A stretch of 64,000 nucleotides of DNA from Micromonospora pallida (GTDB lineage Bacteria > Actinomycetota > Actinomycetes > Mycobacteriales > Micromonosporaceae): contig NZ_FMHW01000002.1 of NCBI RefSeq assembly GCF_900090325.1, positions 5,705,001 to 5,769,000 of the forward strand, in the 5' to 3' direction. The notes below the pieces were generated by a model, which searched no databases, had not been told where the DNA came from, and was given only the letters and a program-made list of their open reading frames with translations. Made by a program: the position numbers and the translations under genes. Below are positions 8,362 to 17,139 of this stretch, one piece after another (positions within the stretch are counted from its first letter, which is position 1; the number at the start of each line of letters is the position of its first letter).

Positions 8362-9000
8362 ATGGTGACGTCACAGACGGTAGACACCTGGACGGGCGTG
8401 CCGGGGTTCAGTGAGGAGTGGTACCGGGACATCGTCGAGTTCGCCGGCCGTACCCCCGAACCCGTGCGGTGGTTCGCCGCGCACTTCACCGAGGGATCGA
8501 TCGTCCTGCTCGTCCTGCTGTTCCTGCTGGCCTCCGGGCGGCGTTTCGGCGGGACGTCCCGTGACAGGGCGGCGACGCTGGTCGCCCCGGTGGCGGTGGT
8601 CCTCGCCTACGGCCTCAGCGAGTGGATCAAGACCCTGGTCGACCAGGAACGTCCCTGCCGGGCGTTGACCGACCTGGTCATCGTGGCCGGCCACTGTCCA
8701 CCGCCCGGGGACTGGTCCTTCCCGAGCAACCACTCCACGATCGCCGGGGCGCTGGCGGCCACCACCCTCCTCCTCCGGCCCCGGCTGGGGCTGCTGGCCG
8801 TCCCGTTGGCGCTGCTGGCCGCGTTCTCCCGCACCTTCGTCGGGGTGCACTACCCGCACGACGTGGTCGGCGGGTTGCTGCTCGGCACGCTGGTCGGCAC
8901 AGTCCTGCTGGTGACGTTGTCCGGCCCGGTCGCCCACCTCCTCGACCGTCGCCGCACCGGACCACCGGCCGGGACCCGGACCCCCACCGGAGCCCGCTAG
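8362..9000 (+). CDS. PAP2-family membrane phosphatase
   Basis: 212 residues with several hydrophobic helices and the three PAP2 motifs. KTLVDQERPCRAL is motif 1, WSFPSNHSTIAGA motif 2, and FSRTFVGVHYPHDVVGG motif 3 with catalytic His and Asp. Such proteins dephosphorylate lipid phosphates or undecaprenyl diphosphate at the outer face of the membrane. Start ATG at 8362 lies 8 bases after GGAGGAGGT; the earlier ATG at 8354 stops after four codons. The C-terminal tail is Arg/Pro/Thr-rich and probably cytoplasmic. The exact substrate is unknown. Confidence 0.88.
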   Translation: MVTSQTVDTWTGVPGFSEEWYRDIVEFAGRTPEPVRWFAAHFTEGSIVLLVLLFLLASGRRFGGTSRDRAATLVAPVAVVLAYGLSEWIKTLVDQERPCRALTDLVIVAGHCPPPGDWSFPSNHSTIAGALAATTLLLRPRLGLLAVPLALLAAFSRTFVGVHYPHDVVGGLLLGTLVGTVLLVTLSGPVAHLLDRRRTGPPAGTRTPTGAR

Positions 9001-9097
9001 TACTACTGCCCGGGGGCCGACCGGGGTGGAACTGGCCGACACCTGGCCCGGACCGCCGCTAGCCGCACTGCCCGGGGCCGACCGGGTGTCGGCCGCC

Positions 9098-9862
9098 TCA
9101 GCCGAGCAGGGCCAGGGCGACGGCGGTGCCGACGACCAGAAACGGCCCGAACGGGAGGTGACTGCTCCAGCGGACCCGTCGGGCGGCCAGCAGGATCCCG
9201 CTGACCAGGGCGGAGAGCAGGAAGGTCAGCAACAGTCCGAGCACCGGCGCGGCCCAGCCGTACCAGCCGAGCAGCGCGCCCGCGCCGAGCGCCAACTTGG
9301 CGTCCCCGAGGCCGAAGCCGTGCCGGCCGAACAGCAGCGTGGTGGCGGCGAAGCCGGCGGCCAGGGCCAAGCCTACGAGAGTCGCCCGGACCCAGGGGCC
9401 CGGTCCCGCGCCGGTCAGCGCGGCGGCTCCGAGCAGCAACCAGGTGCCGGCGGCGGCCGGGTAGGTGAGCCGGTCGGGCAGCCGGTGCACCGCCGCGTCC
9501 ACCAGGGTCAGCGGCACCGCCCAGCCGAGCCACCAGCCGACCGCGAGCAGGGCGAACGGGGGTAGGTCCAGCGTCGCGAGCAGCGCCAGCGCGGCGACCA
9601 CGGCCACCTCGACGCTGCCGGGCGGCGGCCCGACCCGGGCCCGGCAGCGCGGGCAGCGGGCGACCGGGGTGAGCGCCGGCACCGGCCGGTCCAGGCCGAT
9701 CGGGGCGGCGCAGGCAGCACAGCTGCTCCGGCGCGGGGTGCCCGGGGGTACGGCGTGCCGTAGCGCGGCCAGCCGCAGGGGCGGGGTGAGGGCGAGGACA
9801 GCGGCGAGGCGTACCCAGGGTCGGGTGGCCGGTCGCGCGGCCGACGGCCGGGTCAGCGTCAT
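9098..9862 (-). CDS. Prepilin peptidase (A24 family, TadV/PilD-like)
   Basis: 254 residues. The N-terminal zinc-finger-like cytoplasmic domain has CAACAAP and CPRCRARVG. It is followed by hydrophobic helices and the two aspartate motifs of A24 peptidases: LTLVDAAVHRLPDRLTYP and GFGLGDAKLALGAGAL (GxGD). It cleaves the leader of Flp pilin and pseudopilins at the inner membrane. The gene is divergent from the Tad operon that begins at 10415 and almost certainly serves it. The CxxC domain makes it the PilD-like rather than the minimal TadV form. Confidence 0.9.
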   Translation of the reverse strand: MTLTRPSAARPATRPWVRLAAVLALTPPLRLAALRHAVPPGTPRRSSCAACAAPIGLDRPVPALTPVARCPRCRARVGPPPGSVEVAVVAALALLATLDLPPFALLAVGWWLGWAVPLTLVDAAVHRLPDRLTYPAAAGTWLLLGAAALTGAGPGPWVRATLVGLALAAGFAATTLLFGRHGFGLGDAKLALGAGALLGWYGWAAPVLGLLLTFLLSALVSGILLAARRVRWSSHLPFGPFLVVGTAVALALLG

Positions 9863-10414
9863 GTCGATCTCCAGACACAGGCCGAAGGCCTGAATACGGA
9901 AAGTAGTTTCACGATCGCCGAAAGATCACATTCGAGGGTTGCTGCCGCCCGACGCGACGGTCGACATGCGGGCCGTCGAACCGCCCGCCGCTCCCTGCCG
10001 TCAGGGCGTACCGCAGGCGCCACCGGCTGCGAATCCGTTGACAGGCACCAAATCCCGTGGCCGGACGAACCGGTGGCCCCGCCCTCGACAACCCGGCGAG
10101 CAAGGGGGCGGGATGGCCCACCTCGTCGCCGATCGCCCCACTGCCTCACCCCACCACCCCGGTAACGCAGAGTATTCACGCCAATTAGCTCTGTTGCATC
10201 GGCTGTCGTCAGCCTATGCTCGCCCCTTGGGTGGGACGCAACTGTCGACGGCACAGGTCGACCGATGATCGGGCAAAAGGCCCGCTTGAGAACTGGCATA
10301 TATCCGCAACAGTAAATACAGATTCAAGATCGAGTAATCCGGACCGGGGCATCCGGAGGCGCTGCCGCTTGCCCGGGAACCGGCCGGACGGGCTCCGCAT
10401 CGAGGAGGGCGGCG
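9863..10414. other. 550-bp intergenic region at the head of the Tad locus
   Basis: A divergent control region between the prepilin peptidase and the Tad operon. It becomes AT-richer than its surroundings between about 10150 and 10340 (for instance GAGTATTCACGCCAATTAGC and GGCATATATCCGC). TTGCAT and TATGCT hexamers (10194-10219) are 15 bases apart and make only a weak promoter. Open frames here have no family resemblance. No riboswitch is recognised. Confidence 0.4.
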
Positions 10415-10981
10415 TTGCGAGCACGGCATCCCCGGCGCTGGACGACCTGCCTCGTCGCGCTCACGCTGCTCGGCACCGGTGCCGCCTGCGGGGCGGATCC
10501 GGAACGGCCCAGCCGGGCCACGGAGGAACGACATCCCGTCGCCGCCGAGGACCGGAAAGCTGCGGAGGAGGCGGCCGGAAAGGCGGCTCTCGCGGCATAC
10601 GCCGGATATCTGGACGCTTCCCGAGCAGCCAGCGCACGCAGTGATCCACACCATCCCGACCTGGCCAAATACCTGGCAGATCCACTTTTGACCAGGGTTC
10701 GGCTGGCAATTCGTGAGACGAAGGAGCACGGTGCCATGCGTACCGGAAAGCTCGTTTCCGACCCGACCGTCACCCTGGTGAGCCTGGACGCCGTACCGGC
10801 CTCCGTGGAGATCCAGGACTGTCTCGACGCGACCGGCTACAAGCTGGTCTACGCCAAGACCCGCAAGGTCGTCCCCGGCACCGGCGCCGGACGCCACCTC
10901 GCCACGGCCACCGCCACCCGCTACCCCGATGGGCGCTGGCTGATCAGCGCCGGGGTCGCCCACGAGGATCAGCCGTGCTGA
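10415..10981 (+). CDS. Putative lipoprotein, first gene of the Tad operon
   Basis: 188 residues from a TTG start at 10415 that is well placed behind GAGGAGGGC. The N-terminus has a basic patch, a hydrophobic core and a lipobox-like GTGAACG, so Cys near residue 25 is probably lipidated. An Ala/Glu-rich helical segment (about 43-65) precedes a compact domain that resembles small secreted proteins found at actinobacterial Tad loci. It has no catalytic motif. The stop overlaps the next gene's GTG. A role in pilus anchoring or assembly outside the membrane is inference from position. Confidence 0.75.
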   Translation: MRARHPRRWTTCLVALTLLGTGAACGADPERPSRATEERHPVAAEDRKAAEEAAGKAALAAYAGYLDASRAASARSDPHHPDLAKYLADPLLTRVRLAIRETKEHGAMRTGKLVSDPTVTLVSLDAVPASVEIQDCLDATGYKLVYAKTRKVVPGTGAGRHLATATATRYPDGRWLISAGVAHEDQPC

Positions 10982-11973
10982 CCCGGGAGGCGACCCCGCT
11001 GCGCCAGGAGGGCACCCGGACTTGGGCGGGCCCCGCGCTGGCCGGGCCCGCGGGCCGGCTCGCCGCGACCCTGCTCGCCACCCTCACCGGGCTGGCGCTG
11101 GTACTCACCGTCCCCACGCCCGCCGTCGCGGACCCGGGGGCCGAGTGCCCGGTCGGGCAGACCGACTGCAGCGTCTGGGACGACGACCCCGGCACCCCGG
11201 GCGACCCGGGCGGCGGTGGGGACGACGGTGGGGGCGGGGGCGGGGGCGACGGCGGCGGGGGTGGCGGCCCGGCCAAGTGCCAGTGGGACGGCAAGCCCGT
11301 CAAGTGCTACGACGACGTTCTCGGCTGGTTCAACAACAGCGACGGCTGCTACTACAAGCTCTCCCAGCCCCAACCGCCGGGACTCGATGAGGGCGAGCAG
11401 TCGTATGCCAAGACCTGCATCAATCCCGGCGGTGGCCTCGGCTCGACACAAGAAGTCGTGCTGGACACTCCGCCGCCTGGGTTCGGCGCGCCGCCGGACC
11501 CGGAGGAGTTGGCGTTCCGGGCGCTCGCCTCGATCGACCTGCTCAAGCCGCGCATCTCGGTGGCTCCCCGCAAGAGCCAGGGCCCCGGCCTGGTCGGGCT
11601 CCCGGTCTGGATGTGGGCCAGCCCCGGCCTGAACTACTTCGGGCCGCTGAAAGCCTCCGCCTCGGAGCGCGGCGTGACCGTGAGCATCACGGCGAAGGTG
11701 GACCGGGCCGTCTGGAACATGGGCAACGGCGAGAAGGTCACCTGCACCAAGCCGGGCACGGCGTACTCGCCCTCCGGCCCGTTCGCCGGGCAGCCCTCCC
11801 CCGACTGCGGCTACGACAACGGCTATCCGAAGGCCGACACGTACGTGGTCAGCGCCACCACGTACTGGACCGTCGAGTGGGACGGCGGCGGTCAGAGCGG
11901 CACCATCCCGGTCTCCCGGACCAGCGACGGCGTACAGATCCAGATCAACGAACTCCAGGTGGTGACCGAGTGA
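10975..11973 (+). CDS. Secreted Cys- and Gly-rich protein of the Tad locus
   Basis: 332 residues from GTG at 10975 (7-base overlap with the upstream gene). A long signal peptide region (about 25-58, ending AVADPGAE) is followed by a low-complexity linker of Gly and Asp (about 80-102). A domain with several cysteines comes next (CQWDGKPVKCYDD, GCYYKL, TCINPG), then a beta-rich C-terminal part (VSITAKVDRAVWNMGNG, TYWTVEWDGG). The cysteines are probably disulfide-bonded outside the cell. No enzyme motif is visible. It may be a surface or pilus-associated protein. Confidence 0.75.
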   Translation: MLTREATPLRQEGTRTWAGPALAGPAGRLAATLLATLTGLALVLTVPTPAVADPGAECPVGQTDCSVWDDDPGTPGDPGGGGDDGGGGGGGDGGGGGGPAKCQWDGKPVKCYDDVLGWFNNSDGCYYKLSQPQPPGLDEGEQSYAKTCINPGGGLGSTQEVVLDTPPPGFGAPPDPEELAFRALASIDLLKPRISVAPRKSQGPGLVGLPVWMWASPGLNYFGPLKASASERGVTVSITAKVDRAVWNMGNGEKVTCTKPGTAYSPSGPFAGQPSPDCGYDNGYPKADTYVVSATTYWTVEWDGGGQSGTIPVSRTSDGVQIQINELQVVTE

Positions 11974-12629
11974 GTGTGGTGACGCACAAGGGACCGGGGC
12001 CGGTGGACGCCCCGGTCGCCCCGCCCAAGGTGGTCCGGCAACGACGGATGCGGCCCGGCCTGCTCGGTCTGGCGGTGCTCCTGATCGCGCTGGGCGGCCT
12101 CGGCGCGGCCTTCGCGGTCACCTCGGTCCGCGCCACCGGCACGTACCTCGCGGTCGCCCGCCCGGTCGAGGTGGGCACGGTGCTCAGCGCCGACGACCTG
12201 ATGTCCGTCCAGGTGGCCGGCGGCCAAGGCCTGCGGCCGGTGCCGGCCGGCGAGATCGACGACGTGATCGGCAAGCGGGCGGCGGTCACCCTCACCCCGG
12301 GCACCCTGGTCACCCAGGCGCAGCTCACCGACAAGCCGCTGCTCGGCACCGGCCAGCAGCAGCTCGCGCTCGGCCTGAAGCCGAGCGAGGTGCCGGCCCG
12401 CACGCTGCGCCCCGGCGACAAGGTGCTGCTGGTCAGCACCCCGGAGAAGAGCACCGACGGCCGGACGACCACGTCGGTCACCCGGTTCACCGCGACCGTC
12501 ATCGACAGCGACCGCCCGGAGAGCAGCACGGTCGTGGTCTACCTGGCGGTCGCCGTCCGGGACGTACCGGCGGTGGTGGCGCTCGCCGCCGAGCAGCGGA
12601 TCGCCCTTGTGCTGACCGGATCGGTCTGA
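11970..12629 (+). CDS. SAF-domain pilus assembly protein (CpaB/RcpC-like)
   Basis: 219 residues from GTG at 11970 (GTGA overlap with the previous stop). A single N-terminal membrane helix (GLLGLAVLLIALGGLGAAFAV, about 32-52) is followed by a SAF domain beginning at VARPVEVGTVLSADDL and continuing through VIGKRAAVTLTPGTLVT. CpaB/RcpC proteins sit at the envelope and help export or stabilise Flp pili. Position directly before the CpaE-like gene matches the canonical cpaB-cpaE-cpaF order. Confidence 0.85.
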   Translation: MSVVTHKGPGPVDAPVAPPKVVRQRRMRPGLLGLAVLLIALGGLGAAFAVTSVRATGTYLAVARPVEVGTVLSADDLMSVQVAGGQGLRPVPAGEIDDVIGKRAAVTLTPGTLVTQAQLTDKPLLGTGQQQLALGLKPSEVPARTLRPGDKVLLVSTPEKSTDGRTTTSVTRFTATVIDSDRPESSTVVVYLAVAVRDVPAVVALAAEQRIALVLTGSV

Positions 12630-12631
12630 GT

Positions 12632-13432
12632 ATGGCGATCATCGCGCTGGTCTCGGCGAAGGGCTCGCCCGGGGTGACCACCTCGGCGCTGGCCTGCACG
12701 CTGAGCTGGCACCGCCGGCTGGTGCTGGCCGAGTGCGACCCGGCCGGCGGCTCGGTGCTCGCCGGCTACCTGACCGGGGCGCTCGACGGACCCCGGGGCA
12801 TCGGCGAGTTGGCCGTCGGGGAGCTGCGCGACGGCAACATGGAGGCGTTGTTCTGGTCGCAGCTGGTCGACCTGGACGCCCCGAAGCGGGAGCGCCTGCT
12901 CCTGCCTGGCGTGGTCGACCCGGCCCAGGCCGGCAGCGTCACCCCGCTCTGGCAGCGGTTCGCGGACTTCTTCACCACCCTGGAGAACGGCACTCCCCCG
13001 TACGACGTGCTGGTCGACTGCGGTCGGCTGGCGGTGGTCGGCCCACCCTGGCCGGTGCTGCGCGCCGCTGCGGTGGTGCTGGTGGTGACCCGGGCCACCC
13101 TGCCGGACATCTCCGCGACCCGATCGCTGGTCCGGGCCATCGGGCGGGACTTCACCGAGCACCGGGTGGCCCCCGGTTCGCTACGCCTGCTGGTGGTCGG
13201 CGACGGCCACGGCACCAGCGAGATCAGCAAGGCGCTCGGGTTGCCGGTGATCGCCCGGCTTCCGGACGACCCGCGTACCGCCCAGGTGCTCAGCACCGGC
13301 GGCAACGTCCGCGCCACCCGGCCGCTGATGCGGGCGGCCGGCGCGCTGGAGGTGCCGATCGGCGCGTTGCTGGACCGGCGGCGTGCCCGCCTTAGCTGGC
13401 CCACCGGCCAGGGGGTGCCGCATGCGGTTTGA
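12632..13432 (+). CDS. CpaE/TadZ-like MinD-family ATPase
   Basis: 266 residues. The start ATG at 12632 is followed at once by a deviant Walker A loop, SAKGSPGVTTSALA (residues 8-21). A LAECDPAGGSVLAGYL switch segment follows, and LVDCGRLAV corresponds to Walker B. TadZ/CpaE proteins of this type mark the cell position of the Tad machine and recruit the secretion ATPase. There is no N-terminal receiver-like domain, so this is the short actinobacterial form. It overlaps the tadA start by 11 bases. Confidence 0.85.
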   Translation: MAIIALVSAKGSPGVTTSALACTLSWHRRLVLAECDPAGGSVLAGYLTGALDGPRGIGELAVGELRDGNMEALFWSQLVDLDAPKRERLLLPGVVDPAQAGSVTPLWQRFADFFTTLENGTPPYDVLVDCGRLAVVGPPWPVLRAAAVVLVVTRATLPDISATRSLVRAIGRDFTEHRVAPGSLRLLVVGDGHGTSEISKALGLPVIARLPDDPRTAQVLSTGGNVRATRPLMRAAGALEVPIGALLDRRRARLSWPTGQGVPHAV

Positions 13433-15038
13433 ACCGGTCTCCCACGACCCGCGCGCCGTGCAGTCGTCGGCCACCTCGGTCGCCCCGCCGCTGGCCCCCG
13501 CGAACGGCCACCGGCACCCGGCCGGGCCCAACGGCCAACCGCACCCGGCCGCCTCGAACGGCCGCCCGCACCCGGCCGGGCCCAACGGCCACGCCGCCGG
13601 GCCGAACGGACATCAGCACGCCGGGGTGGCTGTGGCGCCGACTGCGCCGCCGCGCGCCCGGGTCGACTTCACCGTCGTCCGGGAACTGCGCCGGGAGCTG
13701 AGCGAGCGGCTCACCCTCTGGCAGCGTGGCCGGGACTTCACCGTCCACGAGGAGGACGCCGAGCGGGCCCGGCTCGCGGTGGAAGTGGTCTCCGGGTACG
13801 CCGACTCGGTGCGCCGGGCCGGTACGCCGATGCCGGCCGACGAGGAGCGGCAACTGCTCCAGCAGGTGACCGCCGAGCTGGTCGGACTCGGTCGACTACA
13901 GACCCTGCTGGTCGACCAGACGATCGAGGAGGTGCACATCCTCGGCTGCGACCAGGTGCGGATCACCCGGCACGGCGGCGGCGTGGACTGGGCCGACCCG
14001 ATCGCCGACAGCGACGAGGAGCTGGTGGAGATCCTCCAGGCCGCCGCCCGTCGGGCCGGGGCGACCGAGCGGTCGCTCTCCACCGCCAAGCCCACCCTGG
14101 ACCTGCAACTGCCCGACGGGAGCCGACTCGCCGCCGTCTACCTGGTCAGCAGCCGCCCGTACGCGGTGATCCGGAAGCACAACACGCTCGACGTGACCCT
14201 GGACGACATCGCCGGTTTCCGCGCCGACCTGGACGAGATGGTCGACGTCCTGCTCCGGGACTTCCTCCGCGCGGCCATGCGCGCCGGGCTGAACATCATG
14301 GTCGCCGGGCTGGCCGGCGCGGGTAAGACCACCGTGGTCCGGGCACTGATGGACGAGATCCCGCCGGACGAGCCGTTCGTGCTGCTGGAGGAGAGCCGGG
14401 AGCTGCTCCCCGCCCGCCGTCAGCTCCGGCACCGGGCGGTGATGAGCTTCGAGGCGCGGGAGGGGCACGGCGAGCGGGGCCTCGACGGCCGGCCGGCGGG
14501 CGAGGTGACCATCGCCGACCTGATCCCGGTCTCGCTGCGGATGGGTGTGCTGCGGATCGTCGTCGGTGAGGTGCGGTCCCGGGAGATCGTGCCGATGCTC
14601 CAGGCGATGACCACCAGCCGGGGCTCGATGTGCACGATCCACGCCCGGACCCCAGCCGGAGTTACCGAGCGGATCATCGAACTGGCGCTCTCGCACGGGC
14701 GGGAGATGACCGTCGACCAGGCCCGCCGGATGGCCGGCAACGCGCTGGACCTGATCGTCTATGTCACCGTCGAGGACGAGACCGCGATCGGGGGCCGCAA
14801 GCACCGCTTCGTCTCGCACGTCGAGGAGGTGATCGGGGCCGGCGAGGGCAACCGGATCACCACCACCGAGATCTTCGGGCCCGGACCGGACGGCCGGGCG
14901 GTCCCGAAGCACCTGCCCGAGCGGGTCCGCCAGCAGCTCCTACGGATCGGCTACGACGCCCGGGTGCTCAGCCCGTACATCGAGGCCGGAACCGGCGCGT
15001 GGCGGCGGCCCCGGCACACCCGGCTGGGTCGGCGGTGA
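13422..15038 (+). CDS. tadA: TadA/CpaF secretion ATPase
   Basis: 538 residues from ATG at 13422. The first ~75 residues are a repetitive His/Pro/Asn/Gly-rich tail (repeats of HPAGPNG). After it come the CpaF N-terminal domain and the PilT/VirB11-like ATPase core: Walker A VAGLAGAGKTTVVRAL near residue 290, an acidic VLLEESREL, the Walker B region IVVGEVRSREIV, and a His box CTIHARTPAGVTERI. It powers Flp pilus extension as a cytoplasmic hexamer bound to TadB/TadC. The His-rich tail is unusual and looks disordered. Confidence 0.93.
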   Translation: MRFEPVSHDPRAVQSSATSVAPPLAPANGHRHPAGPNGQPHPAASNGRPHPAGPNGHAAGPNGHQHAGVAVAPTAPPRARVDFTVVRELRRELSERLTLWQRGRDFTVHEEDAERARLAVEVVSGYADSVRRAGTPMPADEERQLLQQVTAELVGLGRLQTLLVDQTIEEVHILGCDQVRITRHGGGVDWADPIADSDEELVEILQAAARRAGATERSLSTAKPTLDLQLPDGSRLAAVYLVSSRPYAVIRKHNTLDVTLDDIAGFRADLDEMVDVLLRDFLRAAMRAGLNIMVAGLAGAGKTTVVRALMDEIPPDEPFVLLEESRELLPARRQLRHRAVMSFEAREGHGERGLDGRPAGEVTIADLIPVSLRMGVLRIVVGEVRSREIVPMLQAMTTSRGSMCTIHARTPAGVTERIIELALSHGREMTVDQARRMAGNALDLIVYVTVEDETAIGGRKHRFVSHVEEVIGAGEGNRITTTEIFGPGPDGRAVPKHLPERVRQQLLRIGYDARVLSPYIEAGTGAWRRPRHTRLGRR

Positions 15039-15139
15039 GCCCGGTGACCGGACCGTTCGAGCGGACCCTGCGAACGCGGACGGGGATGAGCCTGCTGATC
15101 GGGCGGCCCCGTCGGACGCGGACGGGGGTGGCGCGGTGA
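15035..15139 (+). CDS. Possible 34-residue small protein between tadA and tadB
   Basis: A GTG at 15035 overlaps the tadA stop (GTGA) and its TGA at 15137-15139 overlaps the tadB GTG, so the frame is coupled at both ends. It encodes a short Arg/Thr-rich peptide with no domain (SPVTGPFERTLRTRTG.. then LLIGRPRRTRTGVAR). It contains two copies of the base string GCGAACGCGGACGGGG / GTCGGACGCGGACGGGG. It may simply be a spacer that keeps ribosomes loaded; conservation would decide. Confidence 0.3.
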   Translation: MSPVTGPFERTLRTRTGMSLLIGRPRRTRTGVAR

Positions 15140-16038
15140 TCGCCAACGTCGAGCTGATCGCCACGGTCTCCGGGGCGGCCTGCGTGGCCGGGCTGGTGCT
15201 GGCGGTGGTCGCCCTGGTCGGCACCACCCGCCCACCGGGACCGGGACCGGGCAGCGGGTCGGGGCTGCGCCGGCTCTGGCTCGGCTCCGGCACCAGCCGT
15301 CGCGAGCAGCAGCGCCACCAGGCCCTGCTGGTGGGTGCGGCGGTGGCCGGCGCGCTGGCGTTCCTGCTCACCGGGTTGCCGGTGGTGGGGCTGCTGGTCA
15401 CCGTGGCGGTGCCCGGCACGCCGTGGCTCTTCTCGGTGGGCGGGGCCGAGCAGCGGGCCATCGCCCGGATCGAGGCGGTCGGCGAGTGGACCCGCCGACT
15501 CAAGGACATCTCCGCCACCGGCCAGGGCCTCCAGCAGGCCATCGTCGGCACCATCGCCACCGCGCCGCCGGAGATCGAGGAGGAGGTACGGCTGCTCGCC
15601 GCCCGGCTCCAGGCCGGCTGGCTAGCCCGTCCCGCGCTGCTCGCCTTCGCCGACGACATCGGCGACCCAGTCGCCGACCAGGTGGTGGCGGCGCTGATCC
15701 TGCACCTCACCGACCGGGGCGAGCGCCTCGGCGACGTGCTCGGGGCGATCGCCGGGGCAGCGGCGGCCGAGGTGGCGACCCGCCGGGAGATCGAGGCGAA
15801 GCGCACCCAGCCCCGGTTCGCGGTCCGCTTCCTCACCGGGATGACCCTGGCCACCCTCGCGTACGGGCTGCTGAACACCGACTACATCCGCCCGTACGGC
15901 ACCCCGACCGGGCAGGTGGTGATGGCCGTGCTCGGTGGCCTCTTCATCGCCCTGCTGGCCTGGGTGCGGTCGATGAGCCAGCCTCCGCGTCCGGCGCGCT
16001 TCCTGCCCGCCCCCGATCCGGAGGACGCCCTCGCATGA
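15136..16038 (+). CDS. tadB: TadB-like type II secretion F-domain protein
   Basis: 300 residues from GTG at 15136. Hydrophobic helices lie at about 7-27, 70-105 and near the C-terminus, flanking a cytoplasmic helical domain (RLKDISATGQGLQQAIVGT, RPALLAFADDIGDPVADQ, LTDRGERLGDVLGAIA) characteristic of T2SSF/TadB. It forms the inner membrane platform with TadC and contacts TadA. It ends with ATGA overlap into tadC. Confidence 0.88.
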   Translation: MIANVELIATVSGAACVAGLVLAVVALVGTTRPPGPGPGSGSGLRRLWLGSGTSRREQQRHQALLVGAAVAGALAFLLTGLPVVGLLVTVAVPGTPWLFSVGGAEQRAIARIEAVGEWTRRLKDISATGQGLQQAIVGTIATAPPEIEEEVRLLAARLQAGWLARPALLAFADDIGDPVADQVVAALILHLTDRGERLGDVLGAIAGAAAAEVATRREIEAKRTQPRFAVRFLTGMTLATLAYGLLNTDYIRPYGTPTGQVVMAVLGGLFIALLAWVRSMSQPPRPARFLPAPDPEDALA

Positions 16039-16910
16039 TCCTCAACTGGCAGCTCACCCTCGCCGTCTCCGGCGGCGCGGCGGTCGGGCTCGGGGTGTTC
16101 CTGGTGGTCTGGGAGATGCTGCCGGCCACCCCGGCGCTGGGGCCGGCCCTGCGCCGGCTGCACCAGCCGCCGACCGCCGCCCGTACGGTGACCGCCTCCA
16201 CCGGCCAGAACCTGGAGTGGCTGACCGGAACCTCCCGCTGGCTGCGCCCGCCGCACCGGCAGCTCGCGTTGATCGGCCAGACCCCCGAGCAGTACGCCCT
16301 CTCGGTGCTGCTCTCCGCGCTGATCGGGCTCGCCTCGCCGACCCTGCTGACCGTCGCGCTCTCGATGTTCGGACTACGGCTGCCGTTCGTCGTACCGGTG
16401 CTGGGCAGCCTGGGGATGGCGTTCCTGTCCGCGTTGATGGCGCACCGCGCGGTGCTGGAGAAGGCGGACCGGGCGCGAGCGGAGTTCCGCCAGGCGGTCT
16501 GCACCTACCTGGACCTGGTCGCCCTGCAACTCTCCGCCGCGCACGGGCCGGTGCAGTCCCTGGAGCGCGCGGCGGAGGTCTGCGACGGCTGGGTCTTCGA
16601 CCGGATCCGCGAGGCGTTGCGGATCGCCCAGATGCAGATGCACTCGCCCTGGGACGAGCTGCGCGAACTCGCCGAGAAGATCGGCATCCCGGAGCTGGGG
16701 GACGTCGGCGCGATCATGCGCTCCTCGGGCAGCGAGGGCGCGCAGGTACACGAGACACTGCGCAGCCGCGCCGACGCGCTGCGCGACCAGATCCGCACCG
16801 ACAACCTGGCCCACGCCGAGGGCATCACCAGCCGGCTCGACATCCCCGGCTCGCTGCTGGTGTTCGTGCTGCTCGGCTTCGTCGCCTACCCGTTCGTCGC
16901 CCGACTCTGA
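16035..16910 (+). CDS. tadC: TadC-like type II secretion F-domain protein
   Basis: 291 residues from ATG at 16035. N-terminal helix (LTLAVSGGAAVGLGVFLVVW), a central helix pair (about 96-140), a cytoplasmic T2SSF domain (CTYLDLVALQLSAAHGPVQ, EALRIAQMQMHSPWDEL, GDVGAIMRSSGSEGAQV) and a C-terminal helix (LLVFVLLGFVAYPF). It is the partner of TadB in the pilus platform. Twenty bases separate its stop from the pilin ATG, with a GACAAGGAG ribosome site between. Confidence 0.88.
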   Translation: MILNWQLTLAVSGGAAVGLGVFLVVWEMLPATPALGPALRRLHQPPTAARTVTASTGQNLEWLTGTSRWLRPPHRQLALIGQTPEQYALSVLLSALIGLASPTLLTVALSMFGLRLPFVVPVLGSLGMAFLSALMAHRAVLEKADRARAEFRQAVCTYLDLVALQLSAAHGPVQSLERAAEVCDGWVFDRIREALRIAQMQMHSPWDELRELAEKIGIPELGDVGAIMRSSGSEGAQVHETLRSRADALRDQIRTDNLAHAEGITSRLDIPGSLLVFVLLGFVAYPFVARL

Positions 16911-16930
16911 CCCCGACAAGGAGCACCGTC

Positions 16931-17122
16931 ATGGCCTTCTTCACGTACCTGCACGTGGCCCTGAGCACACGCCTGGCCGAGCTTCGCCGCGACGGCGAGC
17001 GCGGCGACAGCCCGGTCCCCACTGCGGTGATCATCGCCGGTCTGGTCACCGCTGCCGTGGCCGTCACCGCGATCGTCAGCACCAAGGCCACTGCATGGAT
17101 GAACTCCATCCAGGGCCCGTAG
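16931..17122 (+). CDS. Flp-type pilin subunit
   Basis: 63 residues from ATG at 16931 behind AAGGAG. A charged N-terminal segment (LRRDGERGDS) precedes one hydrophobic helix (PTAVIIAGLVTAAVAVTAIV), the layout of actinobacterial Flp pilins: a short basic leader, a cleavage region near Gly/Asp-Ser, then the assembly helix. The C-terminus (KATAWMNSIQGP) is short. It is the likely major structural subunit of the pilus. The prepilin peptidase at 9098-9862 is the expected processor. Confidence 0.8.
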   Translation: MAFFTYLHVALSTRLAELRRDGERGDSPVPTAVIIAGLVTAAVAVTAIVSTKATAWMNSIQGP

Positions 17123-17139
17123 TCGACGCCCTGACCGAC

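Noticed and set aside
8354..8368. Four-codon ORF (ATG AGC AGA TGG TGA) before the PAP2 gene
   Set aside because: The Shine-Dalgarno spacing fits the ATG at 8362 and is too short for 8354; probably chance.
9859..10299. 146-codon minus-strand frame in the Tad control region
   Set aside because: No motif, no ribosome site and composition like background; treated as intergenic.
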